64,000 bases of DNA, from NCBI RefSeq assembly GCF_021245725.1, contig NZ_JAJGSX010000006.1, positions 248,001 through 312,000 of the forward strand, in the 5' to 3' direction. Below are positions 62,798 to 64,000 of the stretch, piece after piece (within the stretch, counting starts at the first letter, position 1; each line of letters begins with the position of its first letter). The notes beneath the pieces are model-generated. The model ran no database searches. It saw only the letters and a list, made by a program, of their open reading frames with translations, and was not told the DNA's origin. Position numbers and translations under genes: made by a program. The stretch is from Pseudonocardia sp. TRM90224 (GTDB lineage: Bacteria > Actinomycetota > Actinomycetes > Mycobacteriales > Pseudonocardiaceae).

Positions 62798-64000
62798 GTG
62801 GTCACCTTCCGCGAGCTCTTCCGCATACCCGAGTTCGGTCCGCTCTTCGCCGCCTCCGCCGCGCACGTCGCGGCGCAGACCGTGAGCGGCCTCGCGCTCG
62901 GCACGTTGCTCTTCACCGAGACGGGCTCGCCGCTGCTGGCCGCGTTGGGAATGTTCGGGCCGTCGCTGGCGCAGCTGCTCGGGGCGAGCACGCTGCTCTC
63001 GGCTGCCGACCGGCTCCCGCCACGTGCCGCGCTGGTGGGGTTGTCGCTGGTGATGGGCATCTCGACGGCGGTGCAGGCGGTGCCCGGCCTGTCCGTCGCG
63101 GCGACGTTCGCGGTGCTGCTCGGCGTCGGGACGGTCACGTCGCTGGGCGGCGGCGTGCGCTACGGGCTGCTCAACGAGATCCTCCCGCCGCAGGGCTACC
63201 TGCTCGGGCGGGCGATGTTGAACATGTCCGTCGGTGTCATGCAGATCAGCGGGTACGCGCTCGGTGGGCTGCTGCTCGCGCTGGTCTCGCCGGGTGGTGC
63301 GCTGCTCGCCGGCGCCGCGCTGCACTGCGTCGCCGCGCTCGTCGCGGTGTTCGGGCTCAGCCGACGCCCACCCCGAGCCGGCGGCCGGCCGTCGGTCGCG
63401 CAGACGTGGCGCGGCAACGCGCAGCTCTGGTCGGCGCCGCCCCGCCGGTTCGTCTACCTGGGGTTGTGGGTGCCGAACGGCCTGGTCGTCGGCTGCGAAT
63501 CGCTCTACGTCTCGTACGCGCCGCAGCACGCCGGGGTGCTGTTCGCGAGCGCGGCGTTCGGGATGCTGCTCGGCGACACCGCCGTCGGACGGTTCCTGCC
63601 CGCCCGGTGGCGCGCCCGGCTGGCAGTGCCGATGCTCCTGCTGCTCGCCGCCCCGCACCTGATCTTCGTGTTCCGCCCGGAGCTCGGCGTCGCCGCCGTC
63701 GCGGCGGCCGTGGCGTGCGTGGGCTACGGCGCGAGCCTGCTCCTGCAGGAGCGTCTGATGGCGTTGACGCCCACCGAGCTCACCGGCCACGCGCTGGGCC
63801 TGCACACGTCCGGCATGCTGGCCATGCAGGGCGTCGGAGCAACGGTTGCGGGCTCGGTGGCGCAGCTGACCTCGCCGGCGACGGGCATCGCGGTGATGGC
63901 GGCCGCGTCGATCGCCGTGACGGTCGCGATCGCGCCTGGTCTGCGGCCCGGGGCAGGCGCATCGGCCCCGTCAGAACGGGCGGAAGTCCTCGAACCTCGG
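62798..64000 (+). CDS. MFS transporter (3' truncated by window edge)
   Basis: A frame of 401 codons, open to the right edge, starts at GTG 62798. It encodes about twelve hydrophobic segments of MFS type (FGPLFAASAAHVAAQTVSGLALGTLLFT, then AALGMFGPSLAQLLGAS and others). Loops GLSRRPPRAGG and LPARWRARL separate the segments. The frame passes the last helix and appears to enter a C-terminal tail (GASAPSERAEVLEPR), so only a few residues may be missing. It is divergent from the ArsR-like regulator. The substrate is unknown. Confidence 0.82.
   Translation, partial: MVTFRELFRIPEFGPLFAASAAHVAAQTVSGLALGTLLFTETGSPLLAALGMFGPSLAQLLGASTLLSAADRLPPRAALVGLSLVMGISTAVQAVPGLSVAATFAVLLGVGTVTSLGGGVRYGLLNEILPPQGYLLGRAMLNMSVGVMQISGYALGGLLLALVSPGGALLAGAALHCVAALVAVFGLSRRPPRAGGRPSVAQTWRGNAQLWSAPPRRFVYLGLWVPNGLVVGCESLYVSYAPQHAGVLFASAAFGMLLGDTAVGRFLPARWRARLAVPMLLLLAAPHLIFVFRPELGVAAVAAAVACVGYGASLLLQERLMALTPTELTGHALGLHTSGMLAMQGVGATVAGSVAQLTSPATGIAVMAAASIAVTVAIAPGLRPGAGASAPSERAEVLEPR

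Overview
The window is high-GC actinobacterial DNA. The order recA-recX ... miaB, an Rv2732c-type membrane protein, a DUF349 protein, miaA, dapF, hflX, lexA, a LysM protein and nrdR matches what I recall of mycobacterial and other actinomycete chromosomes. The codon bias, the mycothiol-type DsbA-like protein, gluABCD beside recA/recX and the dispersed GGAAAGCCACTTTCC palindromes suggest a Pseudonocardia-like member of the Pseudonocardiales. That placement is inference.

Layout. 1-4.7 kb: a truncated GNAT gene, a DUF6412-like/yidC pair, ridA and a Baeyer-Villiger monooxygenase with a 29-codon ORF in front. 4.7-12 kb: lhr helicase, an MFS exporter, a DUF3291 protein, a 43-aa membrane peptide and DUF3046. 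12-14.3 kb: SOS-controlled recA and recX. 14.3-24 kb: a DsbA-like protein, a LysR regulator and two complete, dissimilar succinate dehydrogenase/fumarate reductase operons back to back, with a TetR gene between them. 24-27.2 kb: a compact locus of unknown function with two CxxC thioredoxin-like proteins, a Tat-exported six-cysteine protein and a polytopic membrane protein whose reading frame is crossed by an in-frame UGA. 27.2-29.5 kb: an S9 peptidase and a small hypothetical gene. 29.6-32.9 kb: the gluABCD glutamate importer on the minus strand. 33-38.4 kb: a two-component system, two membrane proteins, a divergent TetR gene and a TAXI binding protein. 38.4-49.8 kb: the conserved block miaB to nrdR. 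49.9-55.2 kb: nrdJ, a B12-dependent ribonucleotide reductase carrying two LAGLIDADG inteins. 55.2-64 kb: an accessory tail with a toxin-antitoxin pair under a perfect palindrome, an M16 lipoprotein peptidase, an eight-cysteine 66-aa peptide, a NarL-type two-component system, an ArsR-like regulator and a divergent MFS gene that runs off the end.

How it works together. LexA-type boxes precede recA, lexA and the LysM gene, so 12 kb and 48 kb form one DNA-damage regulon. NrdR next to NrdJ links dNTP supply to the same neighbourhood. MiaA and MiaB are consecutive enzymes of tRNA A37 modification. The two SDH operons feed the quinone pool and probably serve different conditions under LysR and TetR control.

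At least six intergenic gaps carry a composite palindromic repeat (family 1). A second inverted-repeat family sits at two convergent gene ends, once inside the coding ends of both genes. I saw no tRNA, rRNA, CRISPR array, insertion sequence or phage genes.
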